In this document: positions 51,290 through 59,846 of the stretch, in pieces | Layout: every line of letters begins with the position of its first letter | Position numbering within the stretch: the stretch's first letter is position 1 | Assembly (NCBI RefSeq): GCF_022539255.1 | Contig: NZ_JAKZBV010000001.1 | Span: forward strand, 992,001-1,056,000 | From: Sinomonas terrae | GTDB taxonomy: Bacteria > Actinomycetota > Actinomycetes > Actinomycetales > Micrococcaceae | Length of the DNA: 64,000 bases | Direction of reading: 5' to 3' | Program-made: the position numbers and the translations under genes | Notes under the pieces: generated by a model | What the model was told of the DNA's origin: nothing | What the model saw: the letters and a program-made list of their open reading frames with translations, nothing else | Database searches by the model: none

Positions 51290-51631
51290 ATGGCAGTTGG
51301 TTCGAAGGACCTGACCGCTGAGAAGCTCGACCAGCTGGACAGCGAGCGCCTCCTCGAGGAGCTCAAGAAGGCGAAGGAAGAGCTGTTCAACCTCCGCTTC
51401 CAGTCGGCCACGGGCCAGCTTGAGAGCCACGGCCGCCTCGGCGCCGTGAAGAAGGACATCGCCCGCATCTACACGGTTCTCCGTGAGCGCGAGCTTGGCA
51501 TTCGTGTTGAGCCCACGTCCACCGTTGAGGACACGAAGGACGCGAAGAAGTCCAAGAAGGCTGCCGAGGCCGAGAAGGCTTCTGAGGCAGAGACTGAGAC
51601 CTCCGAGGCTGAGACCGAGGAGGCCAAGTGA
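51290..51631 (+). CDS. rpmC: 50S ribosomal protein L29
   Basis: The L29 core is residues 1 to about 78 (ELFNLRFQSATGQLESHGRL, DIARIYTVLRERELGI). It carries a long C-terminal tail of Lys, Glu, Ser and Ala (about 35 residues), absent from E. coli. ATG 51290 (MAVGSKDL) is chosen as the family start with GAAGGTGG ahead; ATG 51284, two codons earlier, overlaps the rplP stop. The stop overlaps rpsQ by 4 nt. Confidence 0.95.
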   Translation: MAVGSKDLTAEKLDQLDSERLLEELKKAKEELFNLRFQSATGQLESHGRLGAVKKDIARIYTVLRERELGIRVEPTSTVEDTKDAKKSKKAAEAEKASEAETETSEAETEEAK

Positions 51632-51930
51632 GCGAGGAGAACAACGTGACGCAGAACGCTCCTGAGGCGGCGGCCGACGAGCGCGGCCACCGCAAGACGG
51701 CCCGCGGCTACGTCGTGTCCGACAAGATGGAGAAGACCATCGTCGTCGAGGTCGAGGATCGCGTGAAGCACTCGCTCTACGGCAAGGTCATCCGCCGCAC
51801 GAGCAAGCGCAAGGCCCACGACGAGGACAACACCGCCGGCATCGGCGATCTGGTTCTCATCGCGGAGACCCGCCCGCTGTCCGCGACCAAGCGGTGGCGC
51901 CTCGTGGAGATCCTCGAGAAGGCCAAGTAA
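51628..51930 (+). CDS. rpsQ: 30S ribosomal protein S17
   Basis: The 100-residue S17 is a primary 16S rRNA binder of the 30S body. After an acidic N-terminal extension of about 18 residues the conserved KTARGYVVSDKMEKTIVV appears, then GDLVLIAETRPLSATKRWRL. The start is GTG 51628, overlapping rpmC. It is the last gene of the S10 transcription unit. Confidence 0.96.
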   Translation: MSEENNVTQNAPEAAADERGHRKTARGYVVSDKMEKTIVVEVEDRVKHSLYGKVIRRTSKRKAHDEDNTAGIGDLVLIAETRPLSATKRWRLVEILEKAK

Positions 51931-51964
51931 GCCTTCCGATCTCCGGCGAATCGGTGCAGCATTG

Positions 51965-51998
51965 AGCGGCCCGTCCCTTTTCGAGGGGACGGGCCGCT
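51965..51998 (+). terminator. Terminator at the end of the S10 operon
   Basis: A 13-bp GC-rich stem (51965-51977 with 51986-51998) around a short pyrimidine-rich loop is followed by TCCCGTTTCG. It separates rpsQ from rplN, which has its own promoter. Confidence 0.85.
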
Positions 51999-52001
51999 TC
52001 C

Positions 52002-52262
52002 CGTTTCGGGTACGCCAACTCCCCTCCCAGACGGTCTCGGGTACGGATACTCTCCTCCCAGGTCGTTTCGGGTACGGATACTCTCCTCTCAGGCCGTTTC
52101 GGGTACGCCGGTTCCCATCTTGCTCGGTTGACGGTGCGGCAACACGAGCCTTGGGCTTTCAACGCACGACGCCGACCCGACCTTGGCGACTAGCCTCGCC
52201 TCTTCGGCGGGGAGTTGGTGTACCCGAGATGGTCTGGTGGGGGAGTTGGTGTACCCGAAACG
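52002..52262. repeat. 31-bp repeats: four direct copies and two inverted copies
   Basis: Copies start at 52002, 52033, 52064 and 52095 (exact 31-bp period; core TCGGGTACG, then a CT-rich half). Two inverted copies at about 52209-52262 have the same 31-bp spacing (GAGTTGGTGTACCCGA at 52212 and 52243). Copy 1 and the last inverted copy are nearly complementary over the full unit, so the whole block could fold as one long stem with a ~85-nt loop (about 52125-52208). It fills most of the 668-bp gap between rpsQ and rplN. No gene is seen in it. Confidence 0.85.
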
Positions 52263-52298
52263 ACAGCAGGGGGTCTGTCAGGGGGCTTCGCCGTTTCG

Positions 52299-52307
52299 TG
52301 CTACGAT
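52299..52307 (+). promoter_or_regulatory. Extended -10 promoter of the spc operon
   Basis: TG (52299-52300), C, TACGAT (52302-52307) is an extended -10; the -35 is poor. Transcription from about 52314 leaves a leader of about 285 nt (52314-52598) before rplN, with no recognised regulatory motif. Confidence 0.6.
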
Positions 52308-52598
52308 ATTGAGCTTGTACGGCTGCATTCGGCGTGCCTTCCGGAGGTCCTCGCGGACTGAAAGAACGGACGGCTGGCAGGCGTGCAGTACCTCGTGAAC
52401 CATCGTGCCACCGCATAATGCCCTCCCGCGTGCCCACGCACGGGCGTGTCGGAAGGGGTCCATTGCCTCTGGCACGGTGATTCAGGCCCGTACTGGCAAC
52501 ATCCAGGCGGGTCGAGAGACACCCCGACAATCCGTTCCGCAAGGCTCGGCGCAAGCTTCACCGCGATCTGAGAACCAGCGTGACGTAAGGAGTAAGTA

Positions 52599-52967
52599 GT
52601 GATTCAGCAGGAGTCGCGGCTCAAGGTCGCCGACAACACGGGTGCGAAGGAAATCCTCACCATCCGCGTTCTCGGTGGTTCTGGCCGCCGCTACGCAGGT
52701 ATCGGCGACGTCATCGTCGCCACCGTCAAGGACGCGATCCCTGGCGGAAACGTCAAGAAGGGCGACGTGGTCAAGGCCGTCGTCGTCCGCACGAAGAAGG
52801 AGCGCCGCCGCGCGGACGGCTCCTACATCAAGTTCGATGAGAACGCGGCAGTCATCCTCAAGAACGACGGCGACCCCCGTGGCACGCGCATCTTCGGCCC
52901 GGTCGGGCGCGAGCTGCGCGACAAGAAGTTCATGAAGATCGTCTCGCTGGCTCCGGAGGTGCTCTGA
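52599..52967 (+). CDS. rplN: 50S ribosomal protein L14
   Basis: The 122-residue L14 bridges the subunits and contacts 16S helix 14. IQQESRLKVADNTGAKEILT and the GTRIFGPVGRELRDKKFMKI C-terminal core are conserved. The start is GTG 52599, with AAGGAGTAA ahead. It begins the spc operon: rplN-rplX-rplE-rpsH-rplF-rplR-rpsE-rpmD-rplO. Confidence 0.97.
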   Translation: MIQQESRLKVADNTGAKEILTIRVLGGSGRRYAGIGDVIVATVKDAIPGGNVKKGDVVKAVVVRTKKERRRADGSYIKFDENAAVILKNDGDPRGTRIFGPVGRELRDKKFMKIVSLAPEVL

Positions 52968-52970
52968 CTC

Positions 52971-53333
52971 ATGGGCGCAAAGATCAAGAAGGGCGACCTG
53001 GTCCAGGTCATCACCGGCTCCAAGCAGGACAAGGGCGGTGACAAGGGCAAGCAGGGCAAGGTCCTGAAGGTGTTCCCCGAAACGAGCCGCGTGCTCGTCG
53101 AGGGAATCAACCGTGTCACCAAGCACACCAAGGTCGGCCAGTCGCAGCGCGGCACCAAGACCGGCGGCATCGAGCAGGTTGAGGCCCCGATCCACGTTTC
53201 AAACGTGGCTCTCGTGGACCCCGAGACCAAGAAGCCCACGAGGGTGGGCTTCCGCGTCGAGACCGTGGAGAAGGACGGCCGTCAGAAGACGGTGCGCATC
53301 CGCTACTCCAAGGCCACTGGGAAGGACATCTAA
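52971..53333 (+). CDS. rplX: 50S ribosomal protein L24
   Basis: The 120-residue L24 is an assembly initiator of the 50S subunit. The KOW-like KIKKGDLVQVITGSKQDKGG region and GINRVTKHTK are present. A Gly/Lys-rich insert follows the KOW strand. It lies 3 nt after rplN and its stop overlaps the rplE ATG by one base. Confidence 0.96.
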   Translation: MGAKIKKGDLVQVITGSKQDKGGDKGKQGKVLKVFPETSRVLVEGINRVTKHTKVGQSQRGTKTGGIEQVEAPIHVSNVALVDPETKKPTRVGFRVETVEKDGRQKTVRIRYSKATGKDI

Positions 53334-53911
53334 TGACTGAGACTGTCGATACTCCGGTCAAGATCGTGCCCCGTCTCAAGGCGAAGTACGCGGAGACCGT
53401 CAAGGCCTCGCTCCAGGACGAGTTCAAGTACGCCAACGTGAACCAGGTCCCGCGCCTGGTGAAGGTTGTCGTGAACATGGGCGTCGGCGACGCCGCCAAG
53501 GACTCGAAGCTCATCGAGGGCGCTGTGCGCGACCTGACCCTCATCACGGGCCAGAAGCCGCAGGTCACGAAGGCACGCAAGTCGATCGCCCAGTTCAAGC
53601 TCCGTGAGGGCATGCCGATCGGCGCCTTCGCAACGCTGCGCGGCGACCGCATGTGGGAGTTCGTCGATCGCCTGGTGACCCTCGCCCTGCCCCGTATCCG
53701 CGACTTCCGCGGCCTGAGCGGCAAGCAGTTCGACGGCAACGGCAACTACACGTTCGGTCTCACCGAGCAGGTGATGTTCCATGAAATCGATCAGGACAAG
53801 ATCGATCGCCCCCGCGGCATGGACATCACGGTTGTCACGACCGCCAAGACTGACGACGAAGGCCGCGCGCTGCTCAAGGCGCTGGGCTTCCCGTTCAAGA
53901 CCGAAGACTGA
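53333..53911 (+). CDS. rplE: 50S ribosomal protein L5
   Basis: The 192-residue L5 binds 5S rRNA in the central protuberance. NVNQVPRLVKVVVNMGVGDA, ITGQKPQVTKARKSIAQFKL and the loop RIRDFRGLSGKQFDGNGNY are typical. It begins at ATG 53333 (TAATG). The 87-bp gap to rpsH is too short for rpsN, which usually stands there. Confidence 0.97.
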   Translation: MTETVDTPVKIVPRLKAKYAETVKASLQDEFKYANVNQVPRLVKVVVNMGVGDAAKDSKLIEGAVRDLTLITGQKPQVTKARKSIAQFKLREGMPIGAFATLRGDRMWEFVDRLVTLALPRIRDFRGLSGKQFDGNGNYTFGLTEQVMFHEIDQDKIDRPRGMDITVVTTAKTDDEGRALLKALGFPFKTED

Positions 53912-53998
53912 ATCACTACGTGACAGGTCCGCACGGCGCTGAAAGCCGAAAGGCTCAGTACTGCGCGGAAACCGGCATGAGGAAGGGCACGAGCCCAC

Positions 53999-54397
53999 AT
54001 GACTATGACTGATCCCGTCGCAGACATGCTTACCCGTCTGCGCAACGCCAACTCGGCCTACCACGACGAGGTTGCCATGCCGTCGTCGAAGTTCAAGGTT
54101 CGAGTTGCCGACATCCTCAAGGCCGAGGGCTTCATCGCCGGCTGGAAGGAAGAGGACGCCGAGGTCGGCAAGAAGCTGACCCTCACGCTCAAGTTCGGTC
54201 CGAACCGCGAGCGTTCGATCGCGGGTGTCCGCCGCATCTCCAAGCCGGGTCTCCGCGTGTATGCGAAGTCCACGAACCTCCCGCACGTGCTGGGCGGCCT
54301 CGGCATCGCCATCCTGTCTACCTCTTCGGGGCTTCTGACTGACCGTCAGGCTTCCAAGAAGGGCGTGGGCGGCGAAGTCCTCGCGTACGTCTGGTAA
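53999..54397 (+). CDS. rpsH: 30S ribosomal protein S8
   Basis: The 132-residue S8 is a central-domain 16S rRNA binder. TDPVADMLTRLRNANSAYHD and the C-terminal ILSTSSGLLTDRQASKKGVGG are the family landmarks. In E. coli, S8 regulates the spc operon by binding the rplE mRNA. AGGAAGGGC precedes the start. Confidence 0.97.
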   Translation: MTMTDPVADMLTRLRNANSAYHDEVAMPSSKFKVRVADILKAEGFIAGWKEEDAEVGKKLTLTLKFGPNRERSIAGVRRISKPGLRVYAKSTNLPHVLGGLGIAILSTSSGLLTDRQASKKGVGGEVLAYVW

Positions 54398-54416
54398 GGG
54401 AAGGAAGGAAGAAGAT

Positions 54417-54953
54417 ATGTCCCGCATTGGACGTCTCCCCATCACCGTCCCGACCGACGTCGAGGTGAAGATCGACGGCGCCGTTGTCACCGTCAAGGGC
54501 GGCAAGGGCGAGCTCACGCACACCGTGGCGACCCCGATCGAGGTCAACCTCGAGGACAGCACGCTCTCGGTGACGCGCCCGAACGACGAGCGTCTCTCGC
54601 GCTCGCTGCACGGCCTCACCCGCACGCTCCTCGCCAACATGATCGAGGGCGTGACCAAGGGCTACGAGAAGAAGCTCGAGATCGTCGGCACCGGTTACCG
54701 CGTGCAGGCTAAGGGCTCGGACCTCGAGTTCGCACTGGGCTTCTCCCACCCGGTCACCGTGTCTGCCCCGGAGGGCATCGCGTTCACCGTCGAGAACCCC
54801 ACGAAGTTCACCGTGTCCGGAATCGACAAGCAGCGCGTCGGCGAGGTGGCTGCCAACATCCGCAAGCTGCGCAAGCCTGATCCCTACAAGGGCAAGGGCA
54901 TCCGTTACGCCGGCGAAGTTGTCCGCCGCAAGGTCGGGAAGGCTGGTAAGTAA
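54417..54953 (+). CDS. rplF: 50S ribosomal protein L6
   Basis: The 178-residue L6 has two related domains near the GTPase centre. MSRIGRLPITVPTDVEVKID and the signature KPDPYKGKGIRYAGE in the second domain are intact. GGAAGGAAGAAG lies just before the ATG. Confidence 0.97.
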   Translation: MSRIGRLPITVPTDVEVKIDGAVVTVKGGKGELTHTVATPIEVNLEDSTLSVTRPNDERLSRSLHGLTRTLLANMIEGVTKGYEKKLEIVGTGYRVQAKGSDLEFALGFSHPVTVSAPEGIAFTVENPTKFTVSGIDKQRVGEVAANIRKLRKPDPYKGKGIRYAGEVVRRKVGKAGK

Positions 54954-54955
54954 CC

Positions 54956-55339
54956 ATGGGTCTGAGCATCAACAAGAAGCGTCCGGCCAAGTCGCGCACT
55001 GCGTCTCGTTCGCGTCGCCACATCCGCCTGCGCAAGCGCGTCGTCGGCTCTGCCGAGCGTCCGCGTCTCGTCGTCTCGCGCTCGTCGCGCCACGTGTTCG
55101 TCCAGGTTGTCGACGACAGCAAGGGCATCACCGTCGCGTCTGCCTCGACGCTCGAGGCTGACCTCCGTGCGTTCGAGGGTGACAAGACGGCCAAGGCCAA
55201 GCGCGTCGGCGAACTCGTCGCCGAGCGTGCGAAGGCTGCTGGCGTCGAGGCTGTCGTGTTCGACCGCGGCGGCAACAAGTACCACGGTCGCGTTGCTGCG
55301 ATTGCAGACGGCGCCCGGGAAGGCGGACTGGCACTGTGA
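54956..55339 (+). CDS. rplR: 50S ribosomal protein L18
   Basis: The 127-residue L18 holds 5S rRNA. RSRRHIRLRKRVVGSAERPR, KRVGELVAERAKAAGVEAVV, and the C-terminal VFDRGGNKYHGRVAAIADGA are present. It starts 2 nt after rplF; the stop overlaps the rpsE GTG by 4 nt. Confidence 0.97.
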   Translation: MGLSINKKRPAKSRTASRSRRHIRLRKRVVGSAERPRLVVSRSSRHVFVQVVDDSKGITVASASTLEADLRAFEGDKTAKAKRVGELVAERAKAAGVEAVVFDRGGNKYHGRVAAIADGAREGGLAL

Positions 55340-56025
55340 CCGCTGAGAACAACCAGAAGGACAACGTGTCTGAGAATGTGACCGAGGGCGCCGCTGAGGC
55401 TGCCGCTCCCGCCAACGAGGACCGCCGCGGCGGCCGTCGTGGCGAGGGCCGCGGCCGTGGCGACCGTGGTGGCCGCGGCCGCGACGGTGGCCGTGACGCC
55501 GAGAAGAACCAGTTCGTCGAGCGCGTCGTGACCATCAACCGCGTCGCCAAGGTCGTCAAGGGCGGCCGCCGCTTCAGCTTCACGGCTCTCGTGGTGGTCG
55601 GCGACGGCAACGGCACCGTGGGTGTTGGCTATGGCAAGGCCAAGGAAGTTCCCGCGGCCATCGCCAAGGGTGTGGAGGAGGCCAAGAAGTCCTTCTTCCG
55701 CGTCCCGCGCGTCGGCACGACCGTTCCGCACCGCGTGCAGGGTGAGGCCGCCGCCGGCGTCGTCATGCTGCGTCCGGCTGCTCCGGGTACCGGCGTTATC
55801 GCCGGTGGTCCGGTGCGCGCCGTCCTCGAGTGCGCCGGCATCCACGACGTGCTGTCGAAGTCCCTCGGCTCGTCGAACGCGATCAACATCGTCCACGCGA
55901 CGATCGAGGCGCTCAAGGGCCTCGAGGAGCCGCAGGCTGTGGCTGCCCGCCGTGGCCTCGCGCTCGAGGATGTCGCTCCGGCTGCTCTCGTGCGCAACCT
56001 CGAGAACCAGAAGGCAGGTGCATGA
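55336..56025 (+). CDS. rpsE: 30S ribosomal protein S5
   Basis: The 229-residue S5 lies at the mRNA entry and ram/fidelity site. An N-terminal extension of about 60 residues, acidic then Arg/Gly-rich with RGRG-type repeats, precedes the conserved VERVVTINRVAKVVKGGRRF. The domain GVGYGKAKEVPAAIAKGVEE and VLECAGIHDVLSKSLGSSN follow. The start is GTG 55336. The tail length is usual for actinobacteria. Confidence 0.97.
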   Translation: MTAENNQKDNVSENVTEGAAEAAAPANEDRRGGRRGEGRGRGDRGGRGRDGGRDAEKNQFVERVVTINRVAKVVKGGRRFSFTALVVVGDGNGTVGVGYGKAKEVPAAIAKGVEEAKKSFFRVPRVGTTVPHRVQGEAAAGVVMLRPAAPGTGVIAGGPVRAVLECAGIHDVLSKSLGSSNAINIVHATIEALKGLEEPQAVAARRGLALEDVAPAALVRNLENQKAGA

Positions 56026-56028
56026 GTC

Positions 56029-56235
56029 ATGGCGAAGAACCTGGCTCCCTCCGACGCCACGTTGGAGATCACCCAGATCAAGGGCGTCATCGGCGCCAAG
56101 CAGAACCAGCGCGAGACGCTGCGCTCCCTGGGACTCAAGCGCATCGGTCACACTGTCGTCCGCAAGGCCGACGCCGTGACGGTGGGCATGATCAACACGG
56201 TTCCGCACCTCGTGAAGGTTGAGGAGGCGAAGTAA
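56029..56235 (+). CDS. rpmD: 50S ribosomal protein L30
   Basis: The 68-residue bacterial L30 has LEITQIKGVIGAKQNQRETL followed by RSLGLKRIGHTVVRKADAVT, the complete family core. It starts 3 nt after rpsE, and its stop shares a base with the rplO ATG. Confidence 0.96.
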   Translation: MAKNLAPSDATLEITQIKGVIGAKQNQRETLRSLGLKRIGHTVVRKADAVTVGMINTVPHLVKVEEAK

Positions 56236-56705
56236 TGGCTGAGAACGAAACTGAGCAGAAGACTCACGCGCTCAAGGTCCACCACCTGCGTCCGGCCGCT
56301 GGCGCCAAGACCGCGAAGACCCGTGTGGGTCGCGGTGAGGGCTCCAAGGGCAAGACCGCTGGTCGCGGCACCAAGGGCACCAAGGCCCGTTACCAGGTGC
56401 GTGCGGGCTTCGCGGGCGGGCAGCTTCCGCTGCACATGCGCCTGCCGAAGCTCCGTGGCTTCAAGAACCCGTTCCGGGTCGAGTACTCGGTCGTCAACCT
56501 CGAGCGGCTCGTCGAGCTGTTCCCAGAGGGTGGCACCGTGGGTGTCGAGGAGCTCATCGCGAAGGGCGCCGTCCGCAAGAACCAGCCCGTCAAGGTGCTG
56601 GGCAGCGGCGACGTCACCGTGAAGCTCGACATCACCGCACACGCCTTCTCGACGTCCGCCGCCGAGAAGATCGCCGCCGCCGGCGGCTCCACGACCGTCC
56701 TCTGA
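56235..56705 (+). CDS. rplO: 50S ribosomal protein L15
   Basis: The 156-residue L15 is a late 50S assembly protein. KVHHLRPAAGAKTAKTRVGR, the glycine-rich GRGEGSKGKTAGRGTKG and RAGFAGGQLPLHMRLPKLRG are intact. It is the last gene of the spc unit here and is followed by a strong terminator, so secY has its own transcript start. Confidence 0.97.
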   Translation: MAENETEQKTHALKVHHLRPAAGAKTAKTRVGRGEGSKGKTAGRGTKGTKARYQVRAGFAGGQLPLHMRLPKLRGFKNPFRVEYSVVNLERLVELFPEGGTVGVEELIAKGAVRKNQPVKVLGSGDVTVKLDITAHAFSTSAAEKIAAAGGSTTVL

Positions 56706-56740
56706 CGATCCCCGGAGCCCAGCTGACGCTGTGAGCTGAA

Positions 56741-56790
56741 GGCCCCCGCCGCCGTCGTGAATTAATTACGACGGCGGTGGGGGCCTTTTG
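56741..56790 (+). terminator. Terminator after rplO
   Basis: An 18-bp stem with one GU pair (56741-56758 with 56768-56785) around an AT-rich loop (GAATTAATT) is followed by TTTTG. It ends the spc operon ahead of secY. Confidence 0.93.
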
Positions 56791-56932
56791 CTGCACCTGC
56801 AACCCCGCTGCAACGGCCGGAATTATCTCGTCAGGGCGCCGGGCAGTTAGACTCGGTAGCTGTACCATGCTCGCTGCATCCTCCGCGCGAGCCCCACACA
56901 CCCTACGTTCCTCGTGATCGGGGAGGAGAAGC

Positions 56933-58255
56933 GTGCTTTCTGCCATCGTCCGGGCTTTCCGTACGCCGGACCTGCGGCGCAAGCTGCTGTTCACGCTAGG
57001 CATCATCGCCATCTTCCGTCTGGGCGCGTTCATCCCCTCCCCGGGGGTCAACTACAGCAACGTCAAGACATGCCTCTCGCCACTCGTGAGCGGGCAGGAC
57101 CAGCAGCAGGGCATCTACCAGCTCATGAACCTGTTCAGCGGCGGTGCGCTGCTTCAGGTCTCGGTGTTTGCGCTCGGCATCATGCCGTACATCACGGCAA
57201 GCATCATCGTTCAGCTGCTCCGCGTGGTGATCCCGCGGTTCCAGGAACTGTACGAAGAGGGCCAGGCCGGGCAGACGAAGCTCACGCAGTACACGCGCTA
57301 CCTCACGATCGCCCTCGGCCTGCTGAACGCGACGACGCTTGTCTCGCTCGTGCGCTCGGGCCAGCTCTTCCCGAACTGCCAGCTGCAGATCATTCCGGAT
57401 CAGAGCATCGTCGCAACGATCCTCATCATCATCACGCTGACGGCCGGCACCGGCCTGATCATGTGGATGGGCGAACTCGTGACCGAGAAGGGCATCGGCA
57501 ACGGCATGTCCATCTTGATCTTCACATCGATCGCGGCGAACTTCCCTTCCTCGCTCGGCGCGATCTGGTCCTCGAAGGGCCCGGGCACGTTCTTCATCGT
57601 GCTCGTGATCGGCCTCGTCACGATGGCCCTCGTGGTCTTCGTTGAGCAGTCCCAGCGCCGCATCCCCGTGCAGTACGCGAAGCGGATGATCGGTCGTCGG
57701 ACGGTCGGCGGCACCACCACGTACATTCCGGTCAAGGTCAACATGGCGGGTGTCATCCCGGTCATCTTCGCCTCGTCGATGCTGTACCTGCCGGCGCTCG
57801 TGGCCCAGTTCAACACCCCGAAGAACGGCTCGAACATCCAGCCGTGGGTCGAGTGGATCAACAACAACCTGACCAAGGGCGACCACCCGGTCTACATGAT
57901 CATCTACTTCGTCCTGATCATCTTCTTCACATACTTCTATGTCGCGATCACCTTCAACCCTGAAGAGGTCGCCGACAACATGAAGAAGTACGGCGGCTTC
58001 ATCCCCGGCATCCGTGCGGGGAAGCCGACTGCTGACTACCTGCAGTACGTACTTTCGCGCATCACGCTGCCGGGCTCGCTGTACCTCGGCCTCGTGGCCC
58101 TCATCCCGCTGATCGCCCTTGTGCTGGTTCAGGCCAACACGAACTTCCCGTTCGGTGGGACGTCGATCCTCATCATGGTCGGCGTCGGCCTCGAGACGGT
58201 CAAGCAGATCGATGCACAGCTCCAACAGCGACACTACGAAGGACTCCTGCGATGA
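56933..58255 (+). CDS. secY: Preprotein translocase subunit SecY
   Basis: The 440-residue, ten-span channel protein starts with the amphipathic RAFRTPDLRRKLLFTLGII and has the plug region GVNYSNVKTCLSPLVSGQDQ. IPVQYAKRMIGRR in cytoplasmic loop 4 and KYGGFIPGIRAGKPTADYLQ in loop 5 are standard SecA/ribosome contact loops. The start is GTG 56933, with GGGGAGGAGAA ahead. A possible -10, TAGACT at 56848-56853, would supply its own promoter. The stop overlaps adk by 4 nt. Confidence 0.97.
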   Translation: MLSAIVRAFRTPDLRRKLLFTLGIIAIFRLGAFIPSPGVNYSNVKTCLSPLVSGQDQQQGIYQLMNLFSGGALLQVSVFALGIMPYITASIIVQLLRVVIPRFQELYEEGQAGQTKLTQYTRYLTIALGLLNATTLVSLVRSGQLFPNCQLQIIPDQSIVATILIIITLTAGTGLIMWMGELVTEKGIGNGMSILIFTSIAANFPSSLGAIWSSKGPGTFFIVLVIGLVTMALVVFVEQSQRRIPVQYAKRMIGRRTVGGTTTYIPVKVNMAGVIPVIFASSMLYLPALVAQFNTPKNGSNIQPWVEWINNNLTKGDHPVYMIIYFVLIIFFTYFYVAITFNPEEVADNMKKYGGFIPGIRAGKPTADYLQYVLSRITLPGSLYLGLVALIPLIALVLVQANTNFPFGGTSILIMVGVGLETVKQIDAQLQQRHYEGLLR

Positions 58256-58836
58256 CGAGAATGCTGCTCATTGGCCCCCCCGGCTCCGGCAAGGGAACGC
58301 AGGCCGAACGGATCTCGGAACGGCTTGGCATCGTCGCCATCTCGACCGGGGACATCTTCCGCTTCAACGTCAAGGAGCAGACTCCGCTCGGCATCGAGGC
58401 GAAGAGGTATATCGACGCTGGGGACTTCGTTCCGGACAGCGTGACGAACAGCATGGTTCGTGACCGCCTCGCCCAGGATGACGCCCGCGACGGCTTCCTC
58501 CTCGACGGCTACCCGCGGACCGTCGCGCAGGTCGAGTACCTGGACGAGGTCCTCGCCGAGACCGGCCTGCAGCTCGACGTCGTCCTCCAGCTCACCGCCG
58601 ATGACGAGGAGCTCGTCCACCGCCTGCTCGGCCGGGCCAAGGAGACGGGGCGCAGCGACGACAACGAGGGCGTGATCCGTCACCGCCTCGAGCTCTACCA
58701 CACGCAGACGGAGGCCGTGGTGTCCCGCTACGAGGAGCGCGGCATCCTCACGAAGGTCGACGGCATTGGCGCCATCGACGAGGTCACCGAGCGTGTCTTG
58801 GCCGCCATCAAGAAAGGGGCCGCGGACCTGGCCTGA
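58252..58836 (+). CDS. adk: Adenylate kinase
   Basis: The 194-residue enzyme balances ATP, ADP and AMP. P-loop GPPGSGKGTQAERI, the AMP-binding ISTGDIFRFNVKE and DGYPRTVAQVEYLD segment, and a short non-zinc LID (LLGRAKETGRSDDN) are visible. That is the short form seen in actinobacteria. ATG 58252 overlaps secY (ATGA). Confidence 0.97.
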   Translation: MTRMLLIGPPGSGKGTQAERISERLGIVAISTGDIFRFNVKEQTPLGIEAKRYIDAGDFVPDSVTNSMVRDRLAQDDARDGFLLDGYPRTVAQVEYLDEVLAETGLQLDVVLQLTADDEELVHRLLGRAKETGRSDDNEGVIRHRLELYHTQTEAVVSRYEERGILTKVDGIGAIDEVTERVLAAIKKGAADLA

Positions 58837-58865
58837 GCCGGGATCCGCGCCACCGCCGGACAAAT

Positions 58866-58942
58866 GACGACGGCGCCGCTCGTCCGCCTGCCGACCCTGC
58901 ACTTCGCCGGGCAGACAGCGCGGGTGGGGCGGCGCCGTCGTC
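58866..58942 (+). terminator. Long-loop inverted repeat between adk and map
   Basis: A 14-bp perfect arm pair (58866-58879 with 58929-58942) is separated by 49 nt. The 3' arm is followed by CGCTTTCTG. It may end the secY-adk transcript or fold with the interior bases; map has its own ribosome site GAGAGGAAC. Confidence 0.55.
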
Positions 58943-58964
58943 CGCTTTCTGTGAGAGGAACGTT

Positions 58965-59792
58965 GTGATCGGGCAGCGGAAGATCGAGTACAAGAACAAC
59001 GGGCAGCTTCGCATCATGGCGGAGGCCGGGGTGCTGCTGAGCCGTGCGCTCGACGCCGCCGTCGGCGCCGTCGCGCCGGGCGTCACCACCGAGGAGCTCG
59101 ACGGCGTGTTCGCCGAGGTCGTCGACGCGGCTGGCGCCCAGTACAACTTCTTGGGCTACTTCGGCTACCCGAAGCACATCTGCGTCTCGGTCAACGATGA
59201 AGTGGTCCACGGCATCCCGGGGCCGCGGACGCTCAAGGAAGGGGACATCCTCTCGATCGACGGCGGATGCATCGTCCGCGGCTGGAACGCGGACTCTGCG
59301 CGCACCGTGATCGTGGGCGAGGGCGACCCTGAGGACGAGCGGCTCTCCGAGATCACGCGCTTGGCGATGTGGAACGGAATCGCGGCGTTCGCGAAGGGCA
59401 CGCACGTCGGTGACATCGGAGACGCGATCGACGACTTCGTGACCGCGCAGCCGGGCGCGCCGCTCGGGATCCTCGAGGACTACGTGGGCCACGGGATCGG
59501 CTCTGAGATGCACATGGCTCCGGATGTCCTCAACTACCGCACCGGCCACCGCGGCCCAAAGATCAAGCCCGGTCTGGCGCTCGCGATCGAGCCCATGCTC
59601 GTCCGCGGTTCGATCGAGACCCGCGTGCTCGACGACGAGTGGACCGTCGTGACGACCGATGCCTCCCGCTCGTGCCAGTGGGAGCATTCTGTGGCGCGGC
59701 ACGAGGGCGGAATCTGGGTGCTCACCGCAGAGGACGGCGGCGCATCGGAGCTTGAGCCGCTCGGCGTCACGCCAGTGCCGATCCCGGCGTAG
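58965..59792 (+). CDS. map: Methionine aminopeptidase, type I
   Basis: The 275-residue enzyme removes N-terminal Met from new proteins. The metal ligands fall in SIDGGCIVRGWNADSA (two Asp), GHGIGSEMHMAP (His), AIEPMLVRG (Glu) and SCQWEHSVAR (Glu). KHICVSVNDEVVHGIPG holds the substrate His. GTG 58965 is the start. The usual actinobacterial follow-on genes (infA-rpmJ-rpsM) do not come next within the window. Confidence 0.95.
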   Translation: MIGQRKIEYKNNGQLRIMAEAGVLLSRALDAAVGAVAPGVTTEELDGVFAEVVDAAGAQYNFLGYFGYPKHICVSVNDEVVHGIPGPRTLKEGDILSIDGGCIVRGWNADSARTVIVGEGDPEDERLSEITRLAMWNGIAAFAKGTHVGDIGDAIDDFVTAQPGAPLGILEDYVGHGIGSEMHMAPDVLNYRTGHRGPKIKPGLALAIEPMLVRGSIETRVLDDEWTVVTTDASRSCQWEHSVARHEGGIWVLTAEDGGASELEPLGVTPVPIPA

Positions 59793-59846
59793 GCGGCCGA
59801 CGAGCCCTAAACTGACCGATGGATGCCAGCGGTGTGAGGGGGACTT

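Noticed and set aside
52002..52262. CRISPR array
   Set aside because: The 31-bp units are adjacent with no unique spacers, include inverted copies, and no cas gene is near.
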